Source of the DNA: Micromonospora sp. M71_S20
GTDB taxonomy: Bacteria > Actinomycetota > Actinomycetes > Mycobacteriales > Micromonosporaceae
Assembly: GCF_003664255.1 (NCBI RefSeq)
Contig: NZ_RCCV01000002.1
Span: forward strand, 560,501-624,500
DNA length: 64,000 nucleotides
Reading direction: 5' to 3'
Below are positions 20,538 to 29,977 of this stretch, piece after piece (within the stretch, counting starts at the first letter, position 1; the number at the start of each line of letters is the position of its first letter). The notes under the pieces are model-generated. The model did not search any database, had not been told where the DNA came from, and was given only the letters and a program-made list of their open reading frames with translations. The position numbers and the translations under genes were made by a program.

Positions 20538-21793
20538 TCACCACCGTCGTGCACAAGGACGGCCCCGCGTCCGTCACACCGCCGCCCACCCTCGGCAGTC
20601 ACGTCCGCAACTACGTCAGCCGGGTCCGGGGCGGCGACATCGGCGCGCTGCCCGCCGTGCTCGGCCTGGTCGTGCTCTGCACGGTCTTCTCGATCATGCA
20701 GCCGACGTTCCTCAGCGCCGGCAATTTCGCCAACCTGTTCACCCAGGGTGCCGCGGTCACGCTGATCGCGATGGGGCTGGTATTCGTCCTGCTGCTCGGC
20801 GAGATCGACCTCTCCGCCGGCTTCGCCAGCGGCGTCTGCGCCGCCATCCTCGCCAACGTCGTCACCGTGCTCGGCTACCCCTGGTACGTGGCCGTGCTCG
20901 CCGCGATCGTCACCGGCGTGGTGATCGGCACCACCCTCGGCTTCCTGGTCGCGAAGATCGGCATCCCGTCCTTCGTGGTGACCCTCGCCGGGTTCCTCGC
21001 CTTCCAGGGCATCGTGCTGATGCTGATGGAGGAGGGCGCCAACATCTCCGTCCGCGACGAGGTGCTGGTGGCCATCTCCAACCGCAACCTCCCGCCCGTC
21101 CTGGGCTGGCTGCTGGCCGCGGTGGCGGTCGCCGGCTACGCGGCCGTGCAGCTGCTGCGGCACCGTACGCGGGCCGCCCGGGGCCTGGTGACCGACCCGG
21201 TCGCGGTGGTGTTCGCCCGCATCGGCGGGTTGGCGCTCGTCCTCGGCGTCGCGGTCTTCATCCTCAACCTGGAGCGCAGCCGCAACGTCGTGATCAGCTC
21301 GCTCAAGGGCGTGCCGATCGTGGTGCCGATCATCGCGGTGCTGCTGGTCTTCTGGACCTTCGTGCTCCAGCGCACCAGCTACGGCCGGCACGTCTACGCT
21401 GTGGGCGGCAACAAGGAGGCGGCGCGCCGGGCCGGCATCAACGTGGACCGCATCCGCATCTCGGTCTTCGTCATCTGCTCCTCGATGGCGGCCGTCGGCG
21501 GTATCGTCGCCGCCAGCCGGGCCAACTCGGTGGACCCCAACACGGGTGGCAGTGACGTACTGCTCTACGCGGTCGGCGCGGCGGTCATCGGGGGCACCAG
21601 CCTCTTCGGCGGCAAGGGCCGGGTGCTCGACGCCGTCCTCGGTGGCGCGGTCGTCGCGGTCATCGACAACGGAATGGGCCTGATGGGATACAGCTCGGGG
21701 GTGAAGTACGTGGTCACCGGCGTGGTGCTGCTGCTCGCCGCGAGCGTGGACGCGTTCTCCCGCCGGCGTTCCACCGCCACCGGCAACCGTTGA
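20534..21793 (+). CDS. xylH: Sugar ABC transporter permease (XylH/RbsC family)
   Basis: 419 residues and about ten membrane helices. Family blocks: NFANLFTQGAAVTLIAMG, LLLGEIDLSAGFASG, and TSYGRHVYAVGGNKEAARRAGI, the cytoplasmic loop that docks the ATPase, followed by GGTSLFGGKGRVLDAVLGG. Translationally coupled to the ATPase gene. It forms the membrane pore for the sugar captured by the lipoprotein encoded at 18505. Confidence 0.9.
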   Translation: MITTVVHKDGPASVTPPPTLGSHVRNYVSRVRGGDIGALPAVLGLVVLCTVFSIMQPTFLSAGNFANLFTQGAAVTLIAMGLVFVLLLGEIDLSAGFASGVCAAILANVVTVLGYPWYVAVLAAIVTGVVIGTTLGFLVAKIGIPSFVVTLAGFLAFQGIVLMLMEEGANISVRDEVLVAISNRNLPPVLGWLLAAVAVAGYAAVQLLRHRTRAARGLVTDPVAVVFARIGGLALVLGVAVFILNLERSRNVVISSLKGVPIVVPIIAVLLVFWTFVLQRTSYGRHVYAVGGNKEAARRAGINVDRIRISVFVICSSMAAVGGIVAASRANSVDPNTGGSDVLLYAVGAAVIGGTSLFGGKGRVLDAVLGGAVVAVIDNGMGLMGYSSGVKYVVTGVVLLLAASVDAFSRRRSTATGNR

Positions 21794-21809
21794 CCGCGCG
21801 GCACCGGAA

Positions 21810-23003
21810 GTGACGACGGCGATGCGCGCAGGACCGAGCCAGGACGAGATCCGTCGGCAGAACCTGGGCGCGTTGCTGCGGTACGTGCACGTGCACGGGG
21901 CCACCACCCGCGCCGAGCTCACCACCACGCTGGGGCTCAACCGCAGCACCATCGGCGCGCTGACCGCCGACCTGGCCGGCGCCGGGCTGGTCAGCGAGGG
22001 GACGCCGAAGGAGACCGGCCGGGCCGGACGACCGTCGCTGGTCGTCCGGCCCGAGTCGGACCGGGTGCACGCGTACGCGTACAGCATCGAGGTGGACCGG
22101 CTGCGGGCCGCACGGATCGGTCTCGGCGGCGCGGTGCTCGACCGCCGGGAACTGGACCGCCCCCGGGGCCTGACCGCCGCGGAGGCCGCCCCGCTGCTGG
22201 CCGGGGCGGTCAAGGAGATGCAGCAGAGCGCGCCGGCGGACGCCGTCTGCGTCGGCGCGGGCGTCGCGGTCTGCGGCATGGTCCGGCGCGACGACGGGCT
22301 GGTCCGGCTGGGTCCGACCACCGGATGGGTGGACGAGCCGATCGGCGCGGCGCTCGGCGCCGAACTGGGCTGCGACGTGCCGGTCACGGTCGGCAACGTG
22401 GCCGACGTGGCGGCCTTCGCCGAGCACGCCCGGGGCGCGGCGGCCGGCTGCGACAACGTCATCTACCTGTACGGGGACGTGGGCGTCGGCGCCGGCATCA
22501 TCGCCGGCGGGCGCCGGCTGACGGGGCACGGCGGCTACGGCGGCGAGGTCGGCCACATGGTGGTCGTCCGGGACGGCGCGCCCTGCGATTGCGGCTCCCG
22601 GGGCTGCTGGGAGACCGAGATCGGCGAGTACGCCCTGCTGCGCGCCGCCGGTCGCTCCGACGCGCGGGGCCGCGACGCGCTGCTGGCCGTCTTCGACGCC
22701 GCCGACCGGGGCGACCTGCGGGCGCAGACGGCGGTACGCCAGGCCGGCGACTGGCTCGGCTTCGGGGTGGCCAACCTGGTGAACATCTTCAACCCGGAGA
22801 TGGTCATCTTCGGCGGCGGCATGCGGGACCTCTACCTCGCGGCGGCGGCCCAGGTACGCAGCCGGCTCAACTCGATCGCCCTGCCGGCCTGCCTGGAGCA
22901 CGTCCGGCTGCGCACCCCGAAACTCGGCGACGACGCGACGCTCATCGGCGCCGCCGAACTGGCCTTCGAACGCCTGCTCGCCGACCCCCTCGACGTCGGC
23001 TGA
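21810..23003 (+). CDS. ROK-family transcriptional regulator (XylR-like)
   Basis: 397 residues. An N-terminal winged helix (about 12-70: ATTRAELTTTLGLNRSTIGALT in parts) is followed by a ROK sugar-kinase-like domain with YLYGDVGVGAGIIAGG, GEVGH and the zinc motif CDCGSRGCWE. Located 16 bp after the permease gene, it most likely represses the cassette and is released by sugar. GTG 21810 is used; an ATG at 21822 is an alternative. Confidence 0.85.
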   Translation: MTTAMRAGPSQDEIRRQNLGALLRYVHVHGATTRAELTTTLGLNRSTIGALTADLAGAGLVSEGTPKETGRAGRPSLVVRPESDRVHAYAYSIEVDRLRAARIGLGGAVLDRRELDRPRGLTAAEAAPLLAGAVKEMQQSAPADAVCVGAGVAVCGMVRRDDGLVRLGPTTGWVDEPIGAALGAELGCDVPVTVGNVADVAAFAEHARGAAAGCDNVIYLYGDVGVGAGIIAGGRRLTGHGGYGGEVGHMVVVRDGAPCDCGSRGCWETEIGEYALLRAAGRSDARGRDALLAVFDAADRGDLRAQTAVRQAGDWLGFGVANLVNIFNPEMVIFGGGMRDLYLAAAAQVRSRLNSIALPACLEHVRLRTPKLGDDATLIGAAELAFERLLADPLDVG

Positions 23004-23171
23004 CCGGTCCCGCCCCCGCCCCGGGCGGACCGTGGACAGGGTCCGGTAGCCGGCGGGCCGGTCCGGTGAACCGATCGGTCGGCCCGTCCGTACCAGTGCG
23101 CGGACGGGCGGAGGCGGAGGCGTCGCCCGGCCCGGACTCGTTTCGGACCGGACCGAGGAGACACCACGGAC

Positions 23172-23909
23172 ATGGCACCGCTCAGATCCGCCCGTCGCCG
23201 GCAGGGACACCGCAGCAGTCGCCTGGCGGCGCTGCTCGTCACGATCGCCGCCGGGCTCGGGGTGCTGCCCGGCGCGGCCGTCGCCGCGCCGGGCGGTCAA
23301 CAGCTCAACGCGGCCGACGCCGCCCTGCTCAACGGGGTACGCCTGGCCGGGCTCTGGGAGATGCCGGCCGGGCAGATGGCCGCCGACAAGGGGCAGAGCG
23401 CGAGGGTACGCGAGATCGGTGCCGGCATCGCCACCGAGCACGAGGAGCTGGACCGGCTCACGGTCGAGGCGGCCAACAAGCTCGGGGCGAGCATCCCGAG
23501 CGACCCGACGGCCGAGCAGAGGGGCTGGCTTACGGAGATGCAGAACGCCTCCGGCGCCCGGTTCGACCAGATCTTCGTCACCCGGCTCCGGGTCGCCCAC
23601 GGCAAGATCTTCCCGGTGATCGGGGCGGTCCGCGCCAGCACGCGAGACCCGGTGATCCGCAAGCTCGCCGACGACGCCAACCGGTTCGTCCTGCACCACA
23701 TGCAGATGCTGGAGAGCACCGGGCTGGTCCGCTGGCCGGAACTGCCACCGGCCGCCCTGCCCGCCCCCGGCGACGACGGCCTGCTCGCCGCCGCCTCCGC
23801 CAACTCCGGCCCGCCGGTCGGGATCAGCAGCACGGTGGTCTGGCTGGTCTTCCTCGCCGCCCTCGGTACGGGAGGCATCGCCACGTACCGCATCCTGCGC
23901 CGCACCTGA
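23172..23909 (+). CDS. DUF4142-family exported protein
   Basis: 245 residues. A basic N-terminus and signal peptide with an AVAAPG cleavage region near residue 38 are followed by a helical ferritin-like DUF4142 domain (about 45-190) with repeated His/Glu positions (GIATEHEELDRL, FVLHHMQMLE). A C-terminal membrane helix (STVVWLVFLAALGTGGIATY) and short basic tail anchor it. Function is unknown for the family. It stands alone, 168 bp after the ROK gene. Confidence 0.78.
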   Translation: MAPLRSARRRQGHRSSRLAALLVTIAAGLGVLPGAAVAAPGGQQLNAADAALLNGVRLAGLWEMPAGQMAADKGQSARVREIGAGIATEHEELDRLTVEAANKLGASIPSDPTAEQRGWLTEMQNASGARFDQIFVTRLRVAHGKIFPVIGAVRASTRDPVIRKLADDANRFVLHHMQMLESTGLVRWPELPPAALPAPGDDGLLAAASANSGPPVGISSTVVWLVFLAALGTGGIATYRILRRT

Positions 23910-23940
23910 CCGACCGCCGTGCCGGGGAGGGCGCGGCCGG

Positions 23941-24113
23941 GCTCCTACCGGCCGCTGCTCCTACCGGCTGCTGCTCCGGGCCCGGTGCCCGGTGCTTTGG
24001 CCGTCCCCTGACCGGTTGCCCGCAGCTCCAGGCTCATGGCCCGGCTGCCGACGGCCTGCCTGCCCATGGACTGGCTGCGCACGATTGCCTGCCTGCCCAT
24101 GGCCTGCCTGCCC
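23941..24113. repeat. Short tandem and direct repeats
   Basis: GCTCCTACCGGCCGCT (23941-23956) is followed directly by a copy with one change (23957-23972). GCCTGCCTGCCCATGG occurs at 24054-24069 and 24087-24102, and a partial third copy starts at 24102. They look like slippage-type local duplications. Confidence 0.7.
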
Positions 24114-24233
24114 GGGGCTGGCTGCACACGGTGGCCGCACCCGCTCCGACCCCCCGAGGGCCGGGCCGGTGGTTGACTCTCAGTGACTCCCGCAGGCATT
24201 CTTCCCGCCGCCAGCGGTCACCTGTTTCGCCGC

Positions 24234-24300
24234 TTTGCTCTGCAGCCATCCACGCACCAGTTACCCACCGTGGCTGGTGCGTCGGCGGCTGCAGAGCAAA
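24234..24300. repeat. Long imperfect palindrome (hairpin), possible dispersed element
   Basis: Left arm TTTGCTCTGCAGCC (24234-24247) pairs perfectly with GGCTGCAGAGCAAA (24287-24300). A second segment ACGCACCAG (24252-24260) pairs with CTGGTGCGT (24274-24282), and CCAC/GTGG pairs form the tip (24265-24273). Only a 4-base internal bulge breaks the stem. It is less GC-rich than the surroundings. It is too far from any stop codon to be a simple terminator for the DUF4142 gene (325 bp away). It could be a REP/MITE-like dispersed palindrome or a structured RNA. Confidence 0.75.
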
Positions 24301-24636
24301 GGGGACGCGGGGTGAGGTGGCAGACCCAACGACCGCGAGGAGAATCCTCTGGTCAAGGGATTGCGCTCCGAAATCGGCCACGCTCGCGCCCGAGAACCGG
24401 GCGGGAATGACTACCCTGCGTGCCGGCGGCCTCCTTCCGTTCGTCTCGTCACGCTGAGTACCTGCGGTGGCTTCGCCGCCAGCGGCGGTGGGTCTCCACG
24501 CCCACCCCCGTCGGGACGTCCGGACGTCCCGGACCTGCGGGGAGAGCCGGGCGACTGCTGGGGCGGCTGGACCGCGGGAACCGGGAGGAGCGGGGACCGG
24601 GGAGCCGGGAGACCGGGGCTGGGAGACCGGCGACCG

Positions 24637-26214
24637 CTACTCGTTGAGTTCCGGTCCCAGCAGCCGGATCTCCTCGATGTCGAGGACCGCCTGCAACTCC
24701 CGCAGGACGATGTCGTCGATCTCGTTCGTGTCCCGCAGCCTGGTGACCTCGCGCCGCTTGTGTTCGAGCACGGCGAGCCGCAGCCGCCGGTCGAGTTCCC
24801 GGGCCTGCTCCGCCGACTGGCTCTCGTCCGTGGAGCGGACGTCGTCGAGGTGTTGCTCGTAGTCCGCCCGGATCCGGTCGACCGCGTCCGGCGTCGCGCC
24901 GAGCCGGTCCGCGACCTCGGGCAGCACCGCCAGCGCGGCCTCGGTGGCACGCATCCGGGCCAGCCGCAGCTCGCCGACCCGCCGGGTGTCGCCGACCAGG
25001 CCCGCCCACCCGACGACGGCGGGCAGCGTGGTGCCCTGGATCAACATCGTCAGCAGGATGACCACGGCGGTGGCGAAGATGATCAGATCGCGATCGTGCA
25101 CACGTGTGCCGGTGGACGTGGTCACCGGCACGGCGAGGGCTGCCGCGAGGGAGACCGCGCCCCGGAACCCCGCCCACCCGGCCGCCGTCCGCACCCGCCA
25201 GTTGACCCGCTCGTCCTGCTCCGCCGCCCGGCGGTCGACGACCAGGAAGGCGAACGCCGCCAGGTGGATCCACAGCATCCGGGTCAGCACGACCACGCCG
25301 GTCACCACCACCGCGATGACCAGCGCCCGCATCACCGACAGGCTGGTCACCCCGTGCAGGGCGCGCGGGATCTGCATCCCCAGGAGCACGAAGAGCCCGC
25401 CGTTGATCAGGAACGTGGCGAGGTCCCAGAAGCCGTACGCCAGCACCCGGGAGCGGGCCCGGATGACCCGGGGGGCGGCGTACGCCAGCATGAGGCCCGC
25501 GACCACCACCGCCAGGACGCCGCTGGCGTGCACGAACTCGGCGAGGAGGAAGGCGACGAACGGCGTGAGGACGCTCAGCGCTCCCTCGCGCAGCGGGTCG
25601 TCGAGCCGTCGCCGGACCAGGATCACCGCCCAGCCGACCAGCAGCCCGGCGGCGACGCCACCGGCCGACGCGAGGACGAACCGCTCGGTCAGCCCGAGCA
25701 ACCCCGGCTCGGTGCCGCCCACGATCAGGCCCACTCCGACGGAGAAGAGCACCAGCGCGGTGCCGTCGTTGATCAGGCTCTCCGCGTGCAGGGTGGTCAG
25801 GATCCGGCGCGGCATCCGCTTGGCGAGGCCGGCGACCGCCGCCGCGTCGGTCGGCGCGAGCACCGCGCCGAGCACCCAGGCGGCGGCCGGGTCGACGCCG
25901 AACCGCTGCACGACGAGCGACACCGTGACCATCGTCGCCACCACCAGCCCCACCGCGAGCAACCCGATCGCGAGCAGGTTCGTGCGGATCTCACGCAGGC
26001 TGGTGGTGATGCTCTCCTTGTAGAGGATCGCCGGCAGGAACAGCAGCAGCACCACGTCGGGTTCCAGCACCACGTGGGACAGCGGCGGCAGGAGCGCGAG
26101 CAGCGCGCCCATCGTGATGAGCAGGACCGGGGGCGCCACGCTGTACCGCCCGCCGAGGGTCGTGCCGACCAGCACCGTGACGCCCAGCACCACGATCAGT
26201 TCGAGACCGCCCAC
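24637..26214 (-). CDS. CPA1-family Na+/H+ antiporter
   Basis: 525 residues with about 12 membrane helices. The ion-site motif is LAPTDAAAVAGLAKR with the Asp pair region, and ESLINDGTALVLF and GWAGFRGAVSLAAALAVP are typical of bacterial NhaP/CPA1 exchangers. The C-terminal 110 residues are soluble, charged and helical (probable regulatory coiled region). It exchanges Na+ or K+ for protons to control pH and salt. It is alone, with the repeat-rich gap downstream. Confidence 0.9.
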   Translation of the reverse strand: MGGLELIVVLGVTVLVGTTLGGRYSVAPPVLLITMGALLALLPPLSHVVLEPDVVLLLFLPAILYKESITTSLREIRTNLLAIGLLAVGLVVATMVTVSLVVQRFGVDPAAAWVLGAVLAPTDAAAVAGLAKRMPRRILTTLHAESLINDGTALVLFSVGVGLIVGGTEPGLLGLTERFVLASAGGVAAGLLVGWAVILVRRRLDDPLREGALSVLTPFVAFLLAEFVHASGVLAVVVAGLMLAYAAPRVIRARSRVLAYGFWDLATFLINGGLFVLLGMQIPRALHGVTSLSVMRALVIAVVVTGVVVLTRMLWIHLAAFAFLVVDRRAAEQDERVNWRVRTAAGWAGFRGAVSLAAALAVPVTTSTGTRVHDRDLIIFATAVVILLTMLIQGTTLPAVVGWAGLVGDTRRVGELRLARMRATEAALAVLPEVADRLGATPDAVDRIRADYEQHLDDVRSTDESQSAEQARELDRRLRLAVLEHKRREVTRLRDTNEIDDIVLRELQAVLDIEEIRLLGPELNE

Positions 26215-26392
26215 GTCGCACCCCCGTCACCGGCCGACGCCACGGTGCCGGGTACGCGCCGGTCGCCTGCCGCTCCACCATCGTGGTACGGCGGTCCGGC
26301 GCGGCACCCTCGAACCCGGAAACAGGGCACCCCTGCCCGCCGGCGCCGACGGCGCCGTATTCGGACACGGACGCCGCACGCCGCGCGGCGCG

Positions 26393-28174
26393 TCAGGAGC
26401 CGGTGCCGTGCCAGGAGCGCCAGAGGGCCGCGTAGGAGCCGTCGGCCGCGACCAGCTCGTCGTGCGAGCCGATCTCGGCGATCCGGCCGTCCTCCACCAC
26501 CGCCACGCGGTCGGCGTCGTGCGCCGAGAAGAGGCGGTGCGCGATGGCCACGACCGTGCGGCCCTGGAGGACGGCCGCGAGGGACCGTTCCAGGTGCCGG
26601 GCGGCGCGGGGGTCGATCAGCGAGGTGGCCTCGTCCAGCACCAGGGTGTGCGGGTCGGCCAGCACCAGCCGGGCCAGCGCCAGCTGCTGCGCCTGCGCGG
26701 GCGACAGCGGGTGCCCGCCGGCACCGACCACCGTGTCCAGCCCGTCCGGCAGCCCGTCGGCCCAGTCGAGCGCGTCGACGGCGGCCAGCGCCGACCGGAC
26801 CGCCGACTCGTCGGCGCCCGGACGCACCATCGCCACGTTCTCCCGCAGCGTGCCGATGAAGACGTGGTGCTCCTGGGTGACCAGGGCGACGTGCGTCCGC
26901 AACTCCGCCAGGGGCAGCTCGTCTAGCCGCCGACCGGCCACCGTGACCGAGCCGGTACGGGGCGCGTGCACCCCGGCGAGCAGCCGGCCGAGCGTCGACT
27001 TGCCGGCGCCCGAGGGGCCCACCATGGCCAGCTTCTCCCCCGGCTTTGGCACCAGGGTCACCCCGTGCAGCACGTCCCGACCCTCCCGGTACGCGTACCG
27101 GACGTCCCGGGCGGCGAGCCGCCGGTCCCCCGGTGGCGGAGGATCGGTCGGGCCCGGGGAGCCCGTGGCGGGCCGGGTCGGGACGCCGGCCGGCGGGTCG
27201 GCGTCGGCCACCCCGAGCAGGCGGGCCATGGAGGCGCCGCCGACCTGCAACTCGTCCAGCCAGGAGAGCAGCCGGTCGACCGGGTCGATCAGCTGCTGCA
27301 CGTAGAGCGTGGCGGCGGTGACCTCGCCGAGGCTCACCCAGCCCTTCAGGTAGAACCAGCCGCCGATGATCAGCGTCGCCACCACCGGCAGCACGTAGCC
27401 GATCTCGGCGATCGGGAAGAACACCGTGCGCAGCCGCAGGGTGTAGCGCTCGGCCGCGTACGACCGGTGGATGTCGGCGTCGGTGCGGGCCCGGCGGCGC
27501 GCCTGCTGCCGCAGCGCCTCCGTGGTCCGCGAACCCTCGACGGTCTCGCTGATCCCGTCGGTGATGTCGGAGTAGGCGGCGTTCTCCCGCAGGTAGCCGT
27601 CCGGGGCGCGGCGCAGGTACCAGCGGGTGCCGGCCCACAGCAGCGGCACCGCGAGCAGGCAGGGCAGCGCGAACAGCGGGTCGACCAGGAGCAGCGCGCC
27701 GACGATGAAGCAGCCGGTGACGACCGCGATCAGCGTCTCCGGCACCGCGAACCGGACCGTCCGCGACAGCGCCGAGACGTCCCGGGACGTCCTGGTGAGC
27801 AGGTCGCCCGTGCCGGCCCGCTCCACGGTGGCCAGCGGCAACGCCAGGATCCGGTCGACGAACTCCTCGCGCAGCTCGGCCAGCACCCGCTCGCCGAGCC
27901 GGGCCGACGCCAGGTGGGCGAAGCGGACCAGCACCGACTGCACCAGCACGAACCCGGCGATCAGCAGGGCGATGCGGTCCACGGTGACGCCGGACGTGCC
28001 CCGGGAGATCCCCTCGACCAGGTCGCCGAGCAGCCACGGCGCGACCAGGCCGGCCGCGGCGGCCAGCGCGTGCAGCCCGAGCGCGACCCCGAGCGCCCTC
28101 GGATGCCGGCGGGCCAGCGTGCGGGCGTAGCGGCGCACCTGGCGCCCGTCGGCGACCGGCAGGGCGGTGGCCAT
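26393..28174 (-). CDS. ABC exporter half-transporter with intact ATPase
   Basis: 593 residues: six-helix ABC transporter type 1 membrane domain (about 25-315) and an ATPase domain with Walker A GPSGAGKST near 383, Q-loop VTQEHHVF, signature LSPAQAQQLALARL (a divergent LSPAQ in place of LSGGQ) and Walker B TLVLDEATSLID. The substrate is unknown. The start codon overlaps the stop of the upstream half-transporter by one base, so the two are made together and likely form a heterodimer. Confidence 0.88.
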   Translation of the reverse strand: MATALPVADGRQVRRYARTLARRHPRALGVALGLHALAAAAGLVAPWLLGDLVEGISRGTSGVTVDRIALLIAGFVLVQSVLVRFAHLASARLGERVLAELREEFVDRILALPLATVERAGTGDLLTRTSRDVSALSRTVRFAVPETLIAVVTGCFIVGALLLVDPLFALPCLLAVPLLWAGTRWYLRRAPDGYLRENAAYSDITDGISETVEGSRTTEALRQQARRRARTDADIHRSYAAERYTLRLRTVFFPIAEIGYVLPVVATLIIGGWFYLKGWVSLGEVTAATLYVQQLIDPVDRLLSWLDELQVGGASMARLLGVADADPPAGVPTRPATGSPGPTDPPPPGDRRLAARDVRYAYREGRDVLHGVTLVPKPGEKLAMVGPSGAGKSTLGRLLAGVHAPRTGSVTVAGRRLDELPLAELRTHVALVTQEHHVFIGTLRENVAMVRPGADESAVRSALAAVDALDWADGLPDGLDTVVGAGGHPLSPAQAQQLALARLVLADPHTLVLDEATSLIDPRAARHLERSLAAVLQGRTVVAIAHRLFSAHDADRVAVVEDGRIAEIGSHDELVAADGSYAALWRSWHGTGS

Positions 28175-29874
28175 CAGTCCTCCCCCCGGCTGACCGTCGC
28201 CCGGTAGCGCGGCTCGCCGTCGAGCAGTGCGGTGTGCGACCCCTCGGCCACCACCTTGCCGTCCTCCACGAAGATCACGTGGTCGGCGCGGTGCAGCACG
28301 AGCGGGCTGGTGGTACAGATCAGGGTGGTGTGGCCCGTCCGGGCGGCGCCGAGCCGGTCCGCGATCCGGGCCTCGGTGTGCGCGTCCACGGCGCTGGTCG
28401 GCTCGACCAGCAGCAGGGTCTCCGGGTCGGCGACCAGCGCGCGGGCCAGCCGCAGCCGCTGCTGCTGGCCGCCGGAGAACTCCCGGCCGCGCTCGGCGAC
28501 CGCGCTGTCCAGCCCCGCCGGCAGGGCCTCGACGATGTCGGTCGCGCTCGCCGCCGCCAGCGCCGCCGCGATCGTCGCGTCGTCGGCCCGGTCGTGCGGG
28601 TCCAGCTCCGCGCGCAGCGGGCCGGTGAACAGGTGCGCGTCGTTGTCGGCCACCAGGATCCGCTCCCGCACCGTCGCCAGCGCCACCTCCCGCAGCGGTA
28701 CGCCGTGCAGCGTCGCGTCCGAGTCGACGTACCGGCCGAGGCGGTCCACGACCGCCGCCGCGTCCTCGGGGGCGGTGGCGGCGAGCGCGGTGAACCGGCC
28801 CGGCCGTACCGTCACGCCGGAGGTCACGTCGACCAGCTCGCCGGGGCCGTCCGGCAGGGCGGTCGAACGGGTCGGGTCGAGCAGTTCCGGGGTGAGCCGC
28901 AGCAGCCGCACCACCCGCCGGGCCGCGACGTGCCCCCGGGTCAGCTTGTCCACCGCCTCGGTGAGCTGCCGCAGCGGGCTGACCAGGAACGCGGTGTAGC
29001 CGTAGAACGCCACCAGCTCACCCGCGCTGATCTCGCCGCGCAGCGCGAACCGGGCGCCGAGCCAGGTGACCAGCACCAGGAACGCCCCCGGTAGCAGCAC
29101 CTGGGCCGCCTCCAGCAGCGACTCGATCCGGGCCACCCGCAGGCCGTCGGCGCGCAGCGCCTGCGAGCGCGACCGGTAGCGGGCGGAGAGCACCGGCTCA
29201 CCGCCGACGCCGCGCAGCACCCGCAGCCCGGAGACGATGTCGCCGGCCCGGGCGGTCAGCGCCCCCTCCGAGTCCCGGTACGCCTGCTGCTGCCGGTGCA
29301 GCGGCCGGATGAGCAGCCCGACGACCGCCATCAGCAGCGGCACGCCGAGCACCACGACCAGCCCGAGCGGCACCGAGGCGCCGAGGAGGATCACCCCGAC
29401 GGTCACGATCGCCACGACCGCGCCGGCGCCCCGGGCGGTGATGTCGATGGCCGCGCCGATCTGGCTGATGTCGGCCGTGCCGATGCTCACCACCTCGCCG
29501 GCGGAGACCCGGCGGGGCAGCGCGGCACCGAGCCGGTTCGCCGCGCCCACGGTCAGCTGCACCGTCCGGTACGCCCCGGCGAGGAAGTTGTGCACCGCGC
29601 ACCGGTGCCGCAGGATCCCCGCACCGGCCTGGAGCACGCCCAGCCCGAGCAGCGCCAACCCCCAGGTCAGCAGGGCGTCCTCGTCGCGGCGGGTGAGCCC
29701 GTCGACGGCCCGGCCGACGGCCGCCGGCACCAGCGCCTGGGCGACCATCCAGACGACGCCCAGCAGGATGCCGACGGTGAGCAGCACCTTGTGCCGCCCG
29801 GCCAGCCACACGAGGTAGCGGGTCGCCGAGCGGATGTCGGGTACGCCGGGGTCGCCGGCCGGTGTGAAACGCAT
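28174..29874 (-). CDS. ABC exporter half-transporter with degenerate ATPase
   Basis: 566 residues with a six-helix domain (about 30-310) and a nucleotide-binding domain. Walker A is lost (LAATAPEDAAAV near 361-373 instead of GxxGxGKST) and the Walker B Asp is Val (LLLVEPTSAVD near 485-495). The signature FSGGQQQRLRLARAL is intact. In heterodimeric exporters its good signature would complete the catalytic site of the partner, whose own signature LSPAQ is altered; one site hydrolyses ATP and the other is structural. ATG 29874. Confidence 0.87.
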   Translation of the reverse strand: MRFTPAGDPGVPDIRSATRYLVWLAGRHKVLLTVGILLGVVWMVAQALVPAAVGRAVDGLTRRDEDALLTWGLALLGLGVLQAGAGILRHRCAVHNFLAGAYRTVQLTVGAANRLGAALPRRVSAGEVVSIGTADISQIGAAIDITARGAGAVVAIVTVGVILLGASVPLGLVVVLGVPLLMAVVGLLIRPLHRQQQAYRDSEGALTARAGDIVSGLRVLRGVGGEPVLSARYRSRSQALRADGLRVARIESLLEAAQVLLPGAFLVLVTWLGARFALRGEISAGELVAFYGYTAFLVSPLRQLTEAVDKLTRGHVAARRVVRLLRLTPELLDPTRSTALPDGPGELVDVTSGVTVRPGRFTALAATAPEDAAAVVDRLGRYVDSDATLHGVPLREVALATVRERILVADNDAHLFTGPLRAELDPHDRADDATIAAALAAASATDIVEALPAGLDSAVAERGREFSGGQQQRLRLARALVADPETLLLVEPTSAVDAHTEARIADRLGAARTGHTTLICTTSPLVLHRADHVIFVEDGKVVAEGSHTALLDGEPRYRATVSRGED

Positions 29875-29977
29875 GGCCCACCGACGCTAGGTGGCGGACC
29901 GGTCACCCCGCCAACCAATTACCGCCTCGGCGTGCCGTGGCTCACGCGTCCTGCACCGTCGCGCGGCCGGCCCCGCC

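Larger units (their letters stand above)
23910..24636. other. 727-bp gene-free, repeat-rich interval
   Basis: No credible gene was found: short open frames here have no family resemblance and cross the hairpin and repeats. It holds a tandem 16-bp repeat (23941-23972), a perfect 16-bp direct repeat (24054-24069 and 24087-24102), a long palindrome (24234-24300) and degenerate GGGAGACCGG-type repeats near 24570-24635. It lies within the block that separates groES from tsaD. Confidence 0.7.

Noticed and set aside
23945..24410. Several 60-115 codon open frames in the repeat-rich gap
   Set aside because: They cross the palindrome and tandem repeats, have no ribosome-binding site of note and no family resemblance.
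26215..26392. GGCGCC-rich palindromes between antiporter and exporter genes
   Set aside because: Short and of the kind expected by chance in very GC-rich DNA; no coherent stem was found.
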